64,000 nucleotides of DNA, taken from the NCBI GenBank assembly GCA_016845175.1, contig JAERTD010000026.1:186001-250000 (forward strand). The letters are read 5' to 3'. Source of the DNA: Bacteroidota bacterium. GTDB taxonomy: Bacteria > Bacteroidota > Bacteroidia > Bacteroidales > F082. The position numbers and the translations under genes are program-made. The notes under the pieces were generated by a model that did not search any database, had not been told where the DNA came from, and was given only the letters and a program-made list of their open reading frames with translations. Below are positions 33,430 to 42,594 of the stretch, in pieces; the stretch's first letter is position 1; every line of letters starts with the position of its first letter.

Positions 33430-34953
33430 TTAATGAACCGCCCAGGCAGGCATTTCCATCATATTGATATTGAATACCCACATACCCCAGAAATAAGTTA
33501 AACATGTTATGACTATGGCCCCGATAATATTTAGTATTAGACCAGTTCTGGCCATTTGCATGATGCTGATTTTATTGGAGCCAAAAACAATGGCATTGGG
33601 TGGAGTGGCCACCGGTAGCATGAAGGCCATGGAGGCTGAAATGGTAGCTGGAAGCATAAATAGCAAGGGATTCACTTGTATGCTAACTGAAAGACCCGCA
33701 AGAACTGGCAGAAGCATTTCTGTGGTGGCTGTATTAGAGGTGAGTTCTGTTAGAAATGTCATTCCCATGGCTATGATCAGTATAATCAGAATGGGATGCA
33801 GGCTTTGTACCCCACTGAGTTGTTCGCCAAACCAAATGGAGAGTTCCGATTCTTTAAAGCCACTGGCCAACGCAAATCCACCTCCAAAAAGTAATACAAT
33901 ATGCCAGGGAAGTTTCACAGCGGTGGCCCAGTCCATCAGTTTCGAGCCTTTGATGTTTCTTGATGGAATCAGGAATAGCAAAACTGCCATACCAATGGCC
34001 ACCGTACCATCATTAAGATAGGAGGGTTGATCAAACAAACTGCTCCAGCCCGGAATTTGCAATGAGCCTATGTGTAAGCCGGATCGGCTTAACCAAAGTA
34101 CAGCCAATAATATGAAATCGACGAATATTATTTTCTCTTCGAATGAGGCAGGTCCAAGTGCTGCATATTGATTTTTGAAGCCTTCGCCTGTAATTCCCTT
34201 CCAGGAGGTTTTGGGTTTGAATACAAAATACAAATAGACCCATACAATTAGAAAAAAGCAAATACTGATGGGAATAGCAAAAATAAACCAGCTGGAAAAG
34301 CTTATGGATGGAGCTTCCGGGAACATTATCTGAAAGATTCTTGCAAATGATAAATTGGGAGGAGTACCTACTAAGGTGGCAATGCCTCCGATGGAAGCAC
34401 TATAGGCAACACCCAGCAGCAGTCCGATGGTGTATCGTTTTAAATCGGATTTTTCAATATGCTCTTCTAGTTTCTGTACGATGGACAGTAAAATGGGAAC
34501 CATCATCATGGCTGTTGCCGTATTGGAAATCCACATGGATAAAAAGGCGGTAGCAAGCATAAAACCCAACAATATTCTGGCTGGACTGGTGCCCGTGACC
34601 ATTAGAATTTTCAAGGCTATGCGTTTATGCAGGTTCCATTTTTGCATGGCTAATGCCACCAGAAATCCGCCTATAAACAAGAAAATAACATGGTTGAAAT
34701 AGGTGGAAGAAACGGCTTTACCATCCATCACCCCAAACAATGGAAAGGCCACAACGGGAATAAGTGCAGTTACCGCCAAAGGGATGATTTCCGTAATCCA
34801 CCAAATGGCCATGAGAATAGCAATGGCCAAGGTGTAGGTGACTTGTGGTTTGCCTGGTTCCAGATCAGCAAAAAGTACGATGAATAAGAAACATAAGGGA
34901 CCTATGAAAAGCCCAAATATCTGCTTGATAGAAAAGGGTAGTGGCTTAGTCAT
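33430..34953 (-). CDS. SLC13/DASS-family dicarboxylate or anion:Na+ symporter
   Basis: From ATG 34,953 the protein has 507 residues and about eleven helices. It carries SNTATAMMMVPI (first SNT motif) and LTSNTATTEMLLPV (second), with TPPNAI between helices, and the VGTPPNLSFARIF Na+/substrate loop. The DASS family imports succinate, citrate, or sulfate with Na+. The exact anion is not given by the sequence. The residue at 34,968 is a TTG, so ATG 34,953 is the better start. Confidence 0.9.
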   Translation of the reverse strand: MTKPLPFSIKQIFGLFIGPLCFLFIVLFADLEPGKPQVTYTLAIAILMAIWWITEIIPLAVTALIPVVAFPLFGVMDGKAVSSTYFNHVIFLFIGGFLVALAMQKWNLHKRIALKILMVTGTSPARILLGFMLATAFLSMWISNTATAMMMVPILLSIVQKLEEHIEKSDLKRYTIGLLLGVAYSASIGGIATLVGTPPNLSFARIFQIMFPEAPSISFSSWFIFAIPISICFFLIVWVYLYFVFKPKTSWKGITGEGFKNQYAALGPASFEEKIIFVDFILLAVLWLSRSGLHIGSLQIPGWSSLFDQPSYLNDGTVAIGMAVLLFLIPSRNIKGSKLMDWATAVKLPWHIVLLFGGGFALASGFKESELSIWFGEQLSGVQSLHPILIILIIAMGMTFLTELTSNTATTEMLLPVLAGLSVSIQVNPLLFMLPATISASMAFMLPVATPPNAIVFGSNKISIMQMARTGLILNIIGAIVITCLTYFWGMWVFNINMMEMPAWAVH

Positions 34954-35157
34954 TTTTGCTTGAAACAATATTGGATTTTAGGTTGTGCTAATGTAAGAAA
35001 AACCTGTTGAAATGCCCACCGGGGATCAGTCGGTAATCTGAATGGGGTCAAATTAAGGCTCTGACGAAGTATAATTGAGCATGTAAAAATCGATCCGAAT
35101 GTCTGGTGGATGCTGTATAAGGCTGCTAACCATAGAGTTGTTTCGTGGGAATCTATA

Positions 35158-35175
35158 TTGTTAATATTATCACAA
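35158..35175 (+). promoter_or_regulatory. Rex-box-like operator in front of carbamate kinase
   Basis: TTGTTAATATTATCACAA has two 7-bp half-sites (TTGTTAA, ATCACAA) separated by 4 bp, the form of Rex operators (TTGTKAA-N4-TTMACAA); one base differs in the right half. It overlaps the expected -33 region of the arcC promoter (-7-like TATTTTCG, 35,194-35,201). A second perfect palindrome, TCACAATCAATTGTGA (35,170-35,185), overlaps it. Rex itself is encoded 1 kb away. Binding is inferred. Confidence 0.5.
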
Positions 35176-35230
35176 TCAATTGTGAATTTTTAGTATTTTC
35201 GTGGCCTTTTTCGCTAAAAAAGTAAATGAA

Positions 35231-36175
35231 ATGAAGAAACTAGCTGTTGTTGCATTTGGAGGAAATGCCCTTTTAAGAGCAGGGCAAAAAGGTACCATTG
35301 ATGAACAGGAAGCAAATGCCTATGTTGCAAGCAAGAGTACCGTCAAACTAATAGACAGAGGTTACAATCTGGTGCTTACCCATGGTAATGGCCCTCAGGT
35401 TGGCAATATACTATTGGCCAATACTGCCGGGAATAAACTCTATGGCATACCTGATATGCCCCTTGATATCAGTGTAGGCTATTCTCAGGGTTTTATTGGT
35501 TACATCCTGGAACAGCAATTACGTAATGTTTTGATGAGTAAGGACCTTGATCGCGACGTAATTACCATGCTAACTCAAGTGCTGGTTAATAAGGATGACG
35601 AAGCTTTTCAAGACCCTGTAAAACCTGTAGGGCCTTTCTTTACCAAGGAAGAAGCCGAAAAAATCATGAAAGAAAGTGAGTCGGTTTTCAAGGAAGATGC
35701 AGCAGGAAGAGGGTGGCGTAAGGTGGTAGCTTCACCCAAACCACTTGTGATTTATAATATGAGATCCATTGAAAAGATTGCCAGAGAAGGTCATATTGTA
35801 ATCGCCGTTGGTGGCGGTGGCATTCCTTGTTTTTATGTGGAAGAAAACAAACTACAGGGGATTGATGCTGTTATTGATAAGGACTTGGCTTCTTCATTAC
35901 TCGCTTCACAAATCAGGGCAGATAAGTTATTTATTCTGACCGATGTGCCTAAAGTATGTTTGAACTTCAACACGCCTCAGGAAAAGACTATAGACAGAAT
36001 GTCCATTTTCGAAGCCAAGAAATATCTGAATGAAGGTCAGTTTGGTGAAGGCAGCATGGGACCTAAGATTAAAGCTGCGATTAATTTTGTGGAACATAGC
36101 GGTAAAGATGCCATCATTACTGAAACCAGTTTATTGGGAGTTGATGATGGGGGAACCAGAGTGACTATGGTCTAG
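35231..36175 (+). CDS. arcC: Carbamate kinase
   Basis: From ATG 35,231 the protein has 314 residues with the family signatures: AFGGNALLRAGQKGT at the N-terminus, THGNGPQVG, VAVGGGGIPCF and GSMGPKIKAAINFVE at the C-terminus. It makes ATP from carbamoyl phosphate and ADP or, in reverse, carbamoyl phosphate from carbamate. There is no arginine deiminase or ornithine carbamoyltransferase gene next to it, so its source of carbamoyl phosphate is not evident. A Rex-like operator lies upstream. The GTG at 35,201 is in frame but inside the promoter. Its 3' end overlaps rex by 11 bp, convergently. Confidence 0.95.
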   Translation: MKKLAVVAFGGNALLRAGQKGTIDEQEANAYVASKSTVKLIDRGYNLVLTHGNGPQVGNILLANTAGNKLYGIPDMPLDISVGYSQGFIGYILEQQLRNVLMSKDLDRDVITMLTQVLVNKDDEAFQDPVKPVGPFFTKEEAEKIMKESESVFKEDAAGRGWRKVVASPKPLVIYNMRSIEKIAREGHIVIAVGGGGIPCFYVEENKLQGIDAVIDKDLASSLLASQIRADKLFILTDVPKVCLNFNTPQEKTIDRMSIFEAKKYLNEGQFGEGSMGPKIKAAINFVEHSGKDAIITETSLLGVDDGGTRVTMV

Positions 36176-36842
36176 CCTTGCTTTGTTTGGTTTCTGGAGC
36201 TTCATCTGGTAGCTTCACGTAGAAGGCTACCTTTTCCAATGTGGTAATCATATCATACTCTTCCAGGTAGATTTCATCAGGGACGTTCACCGGTTTGGGT
36301 GTATAGTTCAATATGCCCTTAATTCCTGATTCTACCAGTAAATCACAGATTTCCGTAGTTTGACTCGCGGGTACAGTGATGATTCCTATTGTGATATCCT
36401 TCTCTTTGACAATCTTATGCATATCTTCAACCGAGAAACATTCCACGCCATTCATATAATTGCCAATTTTATCCGGATTGGTGTCGAAACCGGCAACTAT
36501 GGAAAGCTTATGACGCTTGCCACTGAAGTAATTTATTAAAGCACGACCTAAATTTCCCATCCCGACAACCGCAACGTTAATGCCTTCGTTGCTGTCAATG
36601 ATTTCGCCGATCAAGTCGATAAGTTCTTGAATATTATAGCCTTTCCTAAGGGTTCCTGAATACCCGATAAGCATGAGGTCTCGCCTGACCTGAACGGAAG
36701 TGATGTGTTGAATCTGAGCAATCTCGTGTGAGAAGATATGTGATTTTCCGTTGTTTAGACAGATGAGTAATGCACGCCTGTACTGACTTAGACGTTCAAT
36801 GGTTTTGTGTGGTAAATGCTTAAAGGATTTATTGGGATCCAT
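36165..36842 (-). CDS. rex: Redox-sensing transcriptional repressor Rex
   Basis: The 225-residue protein has the N-terminal winged helix (PHKTIERLSQYRRALLICL ... SVQVRRDLMLIGYSGTLRKGYNIQELI, with QVRRDL at the DNA-reading helix) and a Rossmann domain with VAVVGMGNLGRALINY for NADH. Rex represses fermentation and respiration genes until NADH/NAD+ rises. Two Rex-like palindromes flank its own promoter, so autoregulation is likely. It is convergent with arcC. Confidence 0.95.
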   Translation of the reverse strand: MDPNKSFKHLPHKTIERLSQYRRALLICLNNGKSHIFSHEIAQIQHITSVQVRRDLMLIGYSGTLRKGYNIQELIDLIGEIIDSNEGINVAVVGMGNLGRALINYFSGKRHKLSIVAGFDTNPDKIGNYMNGVECFSVEDMHKIVKEKDITIGIITVPASQTTEICDLLVESGIKGILNYTPKPVNVPDEIYLEEYDMITTLEKVAFYVKLPDEAPETKQSKARP

Positions 36843-36848
36843 TCAATT

Positions 36849-36922
36849 CCTGTTAATAGTTTAACAGGGCAAAAGTAATTGGGTTATCCATTCTATGCAA
36901 GCATTTGTTAAAAAAATAACAA
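36849..36922 (-). promoter_or_regulatory. rex promoter with two Rex-box-like operators
   Basis: On the minus strand the promoter reads TTG (36,900-36,898), 20 nt, then TACTTTTG (36,877-36,870), an excellent -33/-7 pair. One operator, CCTGTTAA-N4-TTAACAGG (36,849-36,868, perfect 8-bp arms), lies just downstream of the -7 box over the start of transcription. The other, TTGTTAA-N4-ATAACAA (36,905-36,922), lies directly upstream of the -33 box. Both resemble Rex sites. This arrangement suggests strong autorepression. Confidence 0.65.
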
Positions 36923-36968
36923 AGCCATATTGTTTTTAGATATATAAATGAGCTGGAAAGTGCCTGTA

Positions 36969-37908
36969 TTACCACTGAAAAGTGTAGCCCATAGAGAATT
37001 GTTTCCTTTGAAATAAGCCTCCTTCACAATAGATGCGGTGGTGATTTTTCAGCGTCCAGGAAGCACCCGCAATCACATTCCATGGGTGAATAGGCGTCAC
37101 ATCTCCAGAATAGGATGCCACATTACCAATGATCTGGGCTACTTCTGGTGAAATCTCTTCAATGTCAACTGTACTGCTGAATGTCTGTCGGTTATTTACA
37201 TACATGCTACCACCCCAGAAGGCAAAGCGCTGAGTGTTACTCTTGTTGTAAAACTGAACGCCAGCTTTAAAGCTTAGATAATGATAGTAAAGTTTGCCTT
37301 CCATGTCATCAGGAAGGGTTTCCGAATAATTATAATCTACAACTATGAATACCTGATCAAAAGCTATATTCAGGCTGGTACCTATACCATAGGTTGGACC
37401 ATGATACTTCGCGGTCTTTTAATTCAAAGGAGGTGTCAATGGGAATACTGCCTACATCTTCAATACTTAGCGTAAATGAAGGAATACTGAGACCAGGGTC
37501 TATTTCACCTTCCGTATATCCGGCTACGGCGTATACATTCAAAAAAGGGAAGAGCCAAATATTGGGTCTGATGCTAAGGTTATATTCTCTGGCACTTGTG
37601 TTTTGAATCATGGTGTCAGGGGTGATGGAAATCTTTTCTGTAGAGTCTGTTATAATAAGATTGCTGGCACTGAAAGATTGCGAATAATACAGCCCATGTA
37701 AACCCACACCATAGGGAAGATCAAAGCCATATCCTTTTTTCGCCAATGCTTTTCCAAAGAGTGGAAAAACGGCTTTATGTTCCTGCTGTTGATTGCTTGT
37801 AGCTTGCTTTAAATCAAGCCCTTTGCCTCCATGCTGGGCTAAAACATCCTTACATAACACCAGACAGTATAAAATGAGAATGGAGGCTAATAATCTAAAA
37901 GACAGCAT
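36969..37908 (-). pseudogene. Outer-membrane beta-barrel gene interrupted by a frameshift
   Basis: A single gene is split between two frames. The N-terminal part (start ATG 37,908, signal peptide LLASILILYCLVLCKDVLA) runs to a stop at 37,357. The C-terminal part continues in another frame from around 37,411 (KYHGPTYGIGTSLNIAF) to the stop at 36,969. Joining them with a one-base correction near 37,411-37,415 (extra C in the run CCGCG on the minus strand) gives a continuous ~310-residue barrel ending GYTFQW. The product is a small surface barrel with no known function. It may be a true pseudogene or a sequencing error. Confidence 0.75.
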
Positions 37909-37916
37909 AGTTCGTT

Positions 37917-38870
37917 TTATTGTAAAAAGATTGAGTAGTATAAAAAAGCGGCATATCCAAACATCATGAGCAATCCTTCCCATCGTGTTATGGTGCGTTT
38001 TGTTTTTCCTGATTTGATAAACAGCAGCAGCAGCAAACTTCCGATGAGTAGCAAACCTACTTGCATATTCATTTTTGAATCGTAGGGGATGGGTTTGATT
38101 AAAGCACTGACACCCAGAACCAAAAGTATATTGAATATGTTAGAGCCAATGGCATTCCCGATGGCAATGGCGGAATTTTTCTTCAGGGATGCAATGATCG
38201 ATGTGACCAATTCTGGTAAGGAAGTGGCTGAGGCAATCAATGTCAACCCAATAACTGATTGCGAAATGCCGAGGTCTGTAGCCACTTGTTCGGCTCCTTC
38301 AACAATCCATTTCCCTCCAAAATACAGCCCCAACATGCCCAATGCTATAAAAGCAACCGATCTGAATAAAGTCAATTGCTTGATACTTACCGAATCATCG
38401 CCTCCTTGGGCAGAGGATTTAAAAAAAGTCAGATAGAGAAAATATGCCAGAAGGGCGAGTAAGATAATACCATCGAATCTGTTGATGCTGTTGTTACGCC
38501 CAAACATAAGGTCATTGGCCAATAGCAATAGCAATAGGGTGATCACAAAGTTAAAAGGCAAATCACGGTTGATGGTGGCTTTATCTACTTTTATTGGGAA
38601 AATAAAAGCCGCAATACCAACAATTAATAGTGTATTTATAATATTGCTTCCAATCACATTGCCTATGGCCAGATCGGTATTGCCTTCCGTGCTGGCAAAC
38701 ACATTGATCACCAACTCGGGTAATGAAGTTCCCAGAGCTACGATGGTAAGACCAATGATGATCTGAGGCAGGCCAAAACGCAAACCAATGGAGCCTGCTC
38801 CATCCACGAGCCATTTTGCACCCATGATTAGAACAATAAAGCCGAGTGCAAAAAATATATAGGTCATCAT
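37917..38870 (-). CDS. Calcium/sodium antiporter (CaCA family, YrbG-like)
   Basis: The 317-residue protein has ten helices with two inverted repeats. Each carries the alpha-repeat motif: ALGTSLPELVIN with GNVIGSNIINTLLI (~47-80), and ASATSLPELVTSI with GNAIGSNIFNILLVLG (~205-245). These acidic and asparagine residues bind Ca2+/Na+ in the CaCA superfamily. It exports Ca2+ or exchanges Na+ across the inner membrane. Just 8 nt separate its stop from the barrel gene start. Confidence 0.92.
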   Translation of the reverse strand: MMTYIFFALGFIVLIMGAKWLVDGAGSIGLRFGLPQIIIGLTIVALGTSLPELVINVFASTEGNTDLAIGNVIGSNIINTLLIVGIAAFIFPIKVDKATINRDLPFNFVITLLLLLLANDLMFGRNNSINRFDGIILLALLAYFLYLTFFKSSAQGGDDSVSIKQLTLFRSVAFIALGMLGLYFGGKWIVEGAEQVATDLGISQSVIGLTLIASATSLPELVTSIIASLKKNSAIAIGNAIGSNIFNILLVLGVSALIKPIPYDSKMNMQVGLLLIGSLLLLLFIKSGKTKRTITRWEGLLMMFGYAAFLYYSIFLQ

Positions 38871-38887
38871 AAGCTAAGGAGATACTT

Positions 38888-39568
38888 CTAATGAATACTT
38901 CCGGTGTTTCTGCTTCCAAAGATGGCGGTGCCTACCCTGATCATCGTAGAGCCAGAATCAATGGCCAGTTGATAATCTCCTGACATACCCATGGAGATCT
39001 CCTTAAAGCTGCTCTGATCGTTGAAATAATTTTCTTTCAGAAAATTGAATTGCGCAGTCAGGTTTTGGAATTCCTGCTTAATCTGATCCTGATCATAGGT
39101 ATAGGTGGCCATCCCCATTACCCCGACAATGTGGATGTTTTGCAGTTGTTTGAAAGATTGATCTTCAAGAATAGCTTTGGCTTCCTCAATGTTTAGTCCG
39201 AATTTACTTTCTTCTTCAGCAATGTGAAACTGCAACAGACAATTAATGCTTCTGTCGTGTTTTTCAGCCTGACGATTGATTTCGCCCAGGAGCTTTAAAC
39301 TGTCAACTGCGTGGATATAACTTACAAAAGGAGCAATATATTTCACCTTGTTTCTCTGCAGATGTCCGATGAAGTGCCACTCTATATCTTGTGGTAATAA
39401 GGGCTGTTTCCTGGCCAGATCCTGTGCTTTATTCTCACCAAATACCCTTTGGCCAGCATCATAGGCTTGCTGAATAAGTTCCACAGGTTTGGTTTTAGAA
39501 ACGGCAACCAGCTTGACAGTTTCATCTAGTGTACTGAGAAATTGTTGGAGATTCTCCGAAATCTTCAT
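38888..39568 (-). CDS. YggS-family pyridoxal phosphate homeostasis protein
   Basis: From ATG 39,568 the protein has 226 residues and the family motifs: VKLVAVSKTKP with the PLP lysine, VFGENKAQDL, WHFIGHLQRNKVK, and SMGMSGDYQLAIDSGSTMIRVGTAIFG at the end. It binds PLP without catalysing a known reaction and controls the cellular PLP and amino-acid pool. The longer frame to 39,649 adds 27 residues not seen in the family and overlaps the divergent gene's upstream region. Confidence 0.93.
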   Translation of the reverse strand: MKISENLQQFLSTLDETVKLVAVSKTKPVELIQQAYDAGQRVFGENKAQDLARKQPLLPQDIEWHFIGHLQRNKVKYIAPFVSYIHAVDSLKLLGEINRQAEKHDRSINCLLQFHIAEEESKFGLNIEEAKAILEDQSFKQLQNIHIVGVMGMATYTYDQDQIKQEFQNLTAQFNFLKENYFNDQSSFKEISMGMSGDYQLAIDSGSTMIRVGTAIFGSRNTGSIH

Positions 39569-39681
39569 TCCAGTTTTTTTTGCAAAGTTAGAATTAATGG
39601 TGTTTCCTGTTTTAATTGGCCGCAAATTGTTCACTGTTGCTTCATGCATCCCTTGCCCTTAGTTTCAAAAGACAAATATTC

Positions 39682-39689
39682 TATTTTTG
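39682..39689 (+). promoter_or_regulatory. -7 promoter box for the sulfatase-type gene
   Basis: TATTTTTG matches TAnnTTTG and is 17 nt before the ATG at 39,707. It supports that start over the in-frame start at 39,542, which lies upstream and inside the yggS gene. Confidence 0.4.
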
Positions 39690-39706
39690 CTAAACATTCA
39701 CTCGAT

Positions 39707-41566
39707 ATGAGAATCCCATTATCTCTTTTCAAACAACTGATTTTTTTGCTGATAGTATTTGCCGTGGAACGAGCAATCTTTCTGTTGTATTATCGACCCC
39801 TACTGATGTTTGATGAGATAGGATTTATTGAGGCAAGCTCCGTATTTTATCATGCTCTGAAACTGGATGTTTCCACTGCATCCTATATCCTGATCCTTCC
39901 CATGGTCCTGATGATGCTGCAGCTGTATGGGAAGCCTAAATTCTTTGAAAAGGCATTGTTATGGTATTATGGACAGTTTCTTTTTATCTATTTGTTAATA
40001 GCCTCAGGAGAAATGGGGTTGTATGGTGAATGGAAATCTAAACTTTCTACTAAAGCTTTACTATATCTTAAACAGCCCATGGAAGTTATACAGTCGGTGT
40101 CAACTTCTGAATTCATTGGGCTGTGGGTGTTGGTCATTGGACAGTGGTTTCTATTCTTTTTTCTATTTAAAAGATTTGTTCAGCGATCGAATGGGGACAT
40201 AGTTATCAACAGAGGTTGGAAACCACTCACAGGAGCACTTGTATGTATACCATTGATATTTATAGGCATCAGAGGTGGCTTGGGACAAATACCCATTACC
40301 ACCAGCCAATCCTATTTCTCAAAGCATAATATTTTAAATGCCTCTGCAGTAAATGTGGGCTATAATTTGGCCTTTAGCGTGCTCAATCATGCTTTTGTTG
40401 GTGATGAAAATATCTTTAAAACCATGGAGGATTCTGAGGCCAGAAAGTTAGTCGATGATATACACCATGTGGAGAAAGATACTACCCTGTCTATTCTCAA
40501 TACAACCCAACCCAACATCCTCATTATTATGTTGGAAAGTTGGTCGGGAGATTTGGTTGAGAGTCTTGGTGGATTGCCAGGGATTACACCGGAATTCAGA
40601 AAGCTTGAACAAGAAGGTTTACTGTTTACCAACTATTATGCAAGTGGAAACCGCTCGCAGCAGGCGATGGCCAGTCTGTATGCTGGTTTTCCAGGTTTGC
40701 CGGTGACTACGCTTACCAACCACCCAGAAAAATACTCCTCCGTACCCAGTATGGTGAAACAACTAAATGAGGCAGGCTATTATACTTCTTTTCATTTTGG
40801 TGGGGAACTGAATTACGGGAATATCAAGTCATATCTTATTGCCAACGAATTTGACAATATTGTTGAGGGAAAAGATATTGATTCAGAGCTGCCCAGAGGT
40901 AAGCTGGGACTTCACGACGGCTACTTATTTGATGTGGTGGCAAAAGATTTAAATGCTATGCAAAAACCATTCTTTGCTACTGCCTTTACTTTAAGTTCAC
41001 ACGCACCCTACGACCAGCCTGGAGACAGACCCATTGATTGGATTGACCTGGAAAGAAATTTTGTGAATTCCGCTCATTATACGGATCGATGTTTGGGCGA
41101 TTTCTTTAACCAAATTAAGAAGGAAGAATGGTATAGGGAAAGCCTGATATTTGTCTTTGCTGATCATTCGCACAACTCATACAAAAACTTTCCTTTGACT
41201 AGCTTCGATTATCATAGGGTACCCCTGTTAATTACCGGTGGAGCCCTGAAGGATTCATTGAGGGGCAAACAAATGGAAACCATAGTTTCCAATGTGGACC
41301 TGACAAAAACCATCCTTCATCAACTGGGTTTGCCTTCCCGGAAATTCCCCTGGAGTAAAGATATCTTCAATCCTTATACACCACAGTTTGCTTTCTTCGA
41401 ATTAGGTAAGGGCTTTGGATGGAAGAAGCCAGAAGGTGAGATTGTTGTGAATATCTTTGACAATCATTATTATATCAAAAATGTTCCTGATGAACTCAGG
41501 CTTCAGTATGAAAAGGAAGGCAAAGCCTATATTCAGTTGTTGTTTGAGGAGTTCCTTACTTATTAG
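39707..41566 (+). CDS. LTA synthase-like membrane sulfatase/phosphoethanolamine transferase family
   Basis: From ATG 39,707 the protein has 619 residues with about five N-terminal helices, then a periplasmic alkaline-phosphatase-like sulfatase domain: NILIIMLESWSG at the metal site, YASGNRSQQAMASLYAGFP with the nucleophile threonine/serine position (NRSQQ), SSHAPYD, and FADHSHN near the end. LtaS-like enzymes transfer phosphoglycerol to lipids or sugars. Bacteroidota lack lipoteichoic acid, so the acceptor here is probably a periplasmic glycan or lipid A. Substrate is unknown. Convergent with the next gene, overlapping by 4 bp. Confidence 0.87.
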   Translation: MRIPLSLFKQLIFLLIVFAVERAIFLLYYRPLLMFDEIGFIEASSVFYHALKLDVSTASYILILPMVLMMLQLYGKPKFFEKALLWYYGQFLFIYLLIASGEMGLYGEWKSKLSTKALLYLKQPMEVIQSVSTSEFIGLWVLVIGQWFLFFFLFKRFVQRSNGDIVINRGWKPLTGALVCIPLIFIGIRGGLGQIPITTSQSYFSKHNILNASAVNVGYNLAFSVLNHAFVGDENIFKTMEDSEARKLVDDIHHVEKDTTLSILNTTQPNILIIMLESWSGDLVESLGGLPGITPEFRKLEQEGLLFTNYYASGNRSQQAMASLYAGFPGLPVTTLTNHPEKYSSVPSMVKQLNEAGYYTSFHFGGELNYGNIKSYLIANEFDNIVEGKDIDSELPRGKLGLHDGYLFDVVAKDLNAMQKPFFATAFTLSSHAPYDQPGDRPIDWIDLERNFVNSAHYTDRCLGDFFNQIKKEEWYRESLIFVFADHSHNSYKNFPLTSFDYHRVPLLITGGALKDSLRGKQMETIVSNVDLTKTILHQLGLPSRKFPWSKDIFNPYTPQFAFFELGKGFGWKKPEGEIVVNIFDNHYYIKNVPDELRLQYEKEGKAYIQLLFEEFLTY

Positions 41567-42033
41567 AACTTTTGGGCAAATGTTGATAGCGCAGATTCAT
41601 CGAAAGTAGAAACGTTTTCTTTGGTTTTTGCAATTTTCTCAATGATCTTTCTTTCAAAGAAATTCATTTTGCTAAAGTCGAAGGCACCACCAAAAAGACC
41701 ATGGGCATGTGCATGAGTTCTCAGTGATTCTGGAAATGCATTGTTAAACTGTTCTTCAGCTGTTTCTCCTTCATACATACAACACAAGAACAGTCCCAGT
41801 GGTTTACTCAACAAGGCTTTCTTATTTTTATCGCAAAAACGTTTCATTTTGCCTTGAATGCTTCCAGCATGTATGGATCCGCCTAATATTATCCTGTCAG
41901 CTTCACCAAGCTTGGGATTGCTGTTTGCATTTAAATTCACAACAATAATATCACCCTTCAACTGCTTTTGAAGCATTTGTGCAGCATTTTCAGTACAACC
42001 ATGATGGCTGGTGTAGATGATCAGTGTCTTCAT
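41563..42033 (-). CDS. Flavodoxin-family protein (HemG-like)
   Basis: From ATG 42,033 the protein has 156 residues with a flavodoxin fold: TLIIYTSHHGCTENAAQML is the FMN phosphate loop (T/S-x-T-G-xT type, here TSHHGCT), GGSIHAGSIQGKMKRF and LFLCCMYEGETAEEQF match flavodoxin-domain proteins of the protoporphyrinogen-oxidase-like group. It probably binds FMN and transfers electrons. The codon at 42,036 is TTG, so ATG 42,033 is the better start. Confidence 0.82.
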   Translation of the reverse strand: MKTLIIYTSHHGCTENAAQMLQKQLKGDIIVVNLNANSNPKLGEADRIILGGSIHAGSIQGKMKRFCDKNKKALLSKPLGLFLCCMYEGETAEEQFNNAFPESLRTHAHAHGLFGGAFDFSKMNFFERKIIEKIAKTKENVSTFDESALSTFAQKF

Positions 42034-42062
42034 CAATTCTCTGTTTTAGAGCCAAATACGTG

Positions 42063-42578
42063 CTAGTTTCCAGTTTTTACTTTTGTTATAAACTCATCCA
42101 GTTTTCCAGCTACTTCTGTTGAAATGGCTTTGTTTTCCAACCAGCCGTGAACATCTCCTAAATAGGTCATGCCCAGATAGTTTGCTGTTTCGCTAAAGGG
42201 CATTTGAAAACCATTCTTGAGTTCTTTGCCCGCACCACAACTCAGCATGGCCATTGATTTCCCCCTGAGTTGCCTTCCCAGATCCTTGTTGATAAATATC
42301 AAATCACCCAATCTGTCAAAAAAGTTTTTCATTACAGCGCTCATGGCATAAAAATATACCGGTGTTGCAAAAATGATGGTGTCGTATTTCTCAATTATGG
42401 TGGTAATCAATTCAAGAAACTCATCGTTCTTGTTTTTAAATTCATAGTCGAAATACCCGATGTTTTTTCCATGCAAGTCTACAAGCTCATAGGCTTCTTT
42501 TTCAATTAAATAATCAACCAGGGTGCGGGTGGCTCCACTACTTCGGGCGCTGCCCATAATGATTACTGTTTTGCTCAT
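42063..42578 (-). CDS. NAD(P)H-dependent FMN reductase / flavodoxin family
   Basis: From ATG 42,578 the protein has 171 residues with a flavin-binding GSARSSGATRTLVDYL loop and the FATPVYFYAMSAVMKNFFDRLGD segment typical of NADPH-dependent FMN reductases. It would use NAD(P)H to reduce flavin or other acceptors such as quinones. It is 29 nt upstream of the other flavodoxin-like gene, so the pair is probably co-transcribed. Confidence 0.87.
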   Translation of the reverse strand: MSKTVIIMGSARSSGATRTLVDYLIEKEAYELVDLHGKNIGYFDYEFKNKNDEFLELITTIIEKYDTIIFATPVYFYAMSAVMKNFFDRLGDLIFINKDLGRQLRGKSMAMLSCGAGKELKNGFQMPFSETANYLGMTYLGDVHGWLENKAISTEVAGKLDEFITKVKTGN

Positions 42579-42594
42579 ATTATCAGGGGTCATA

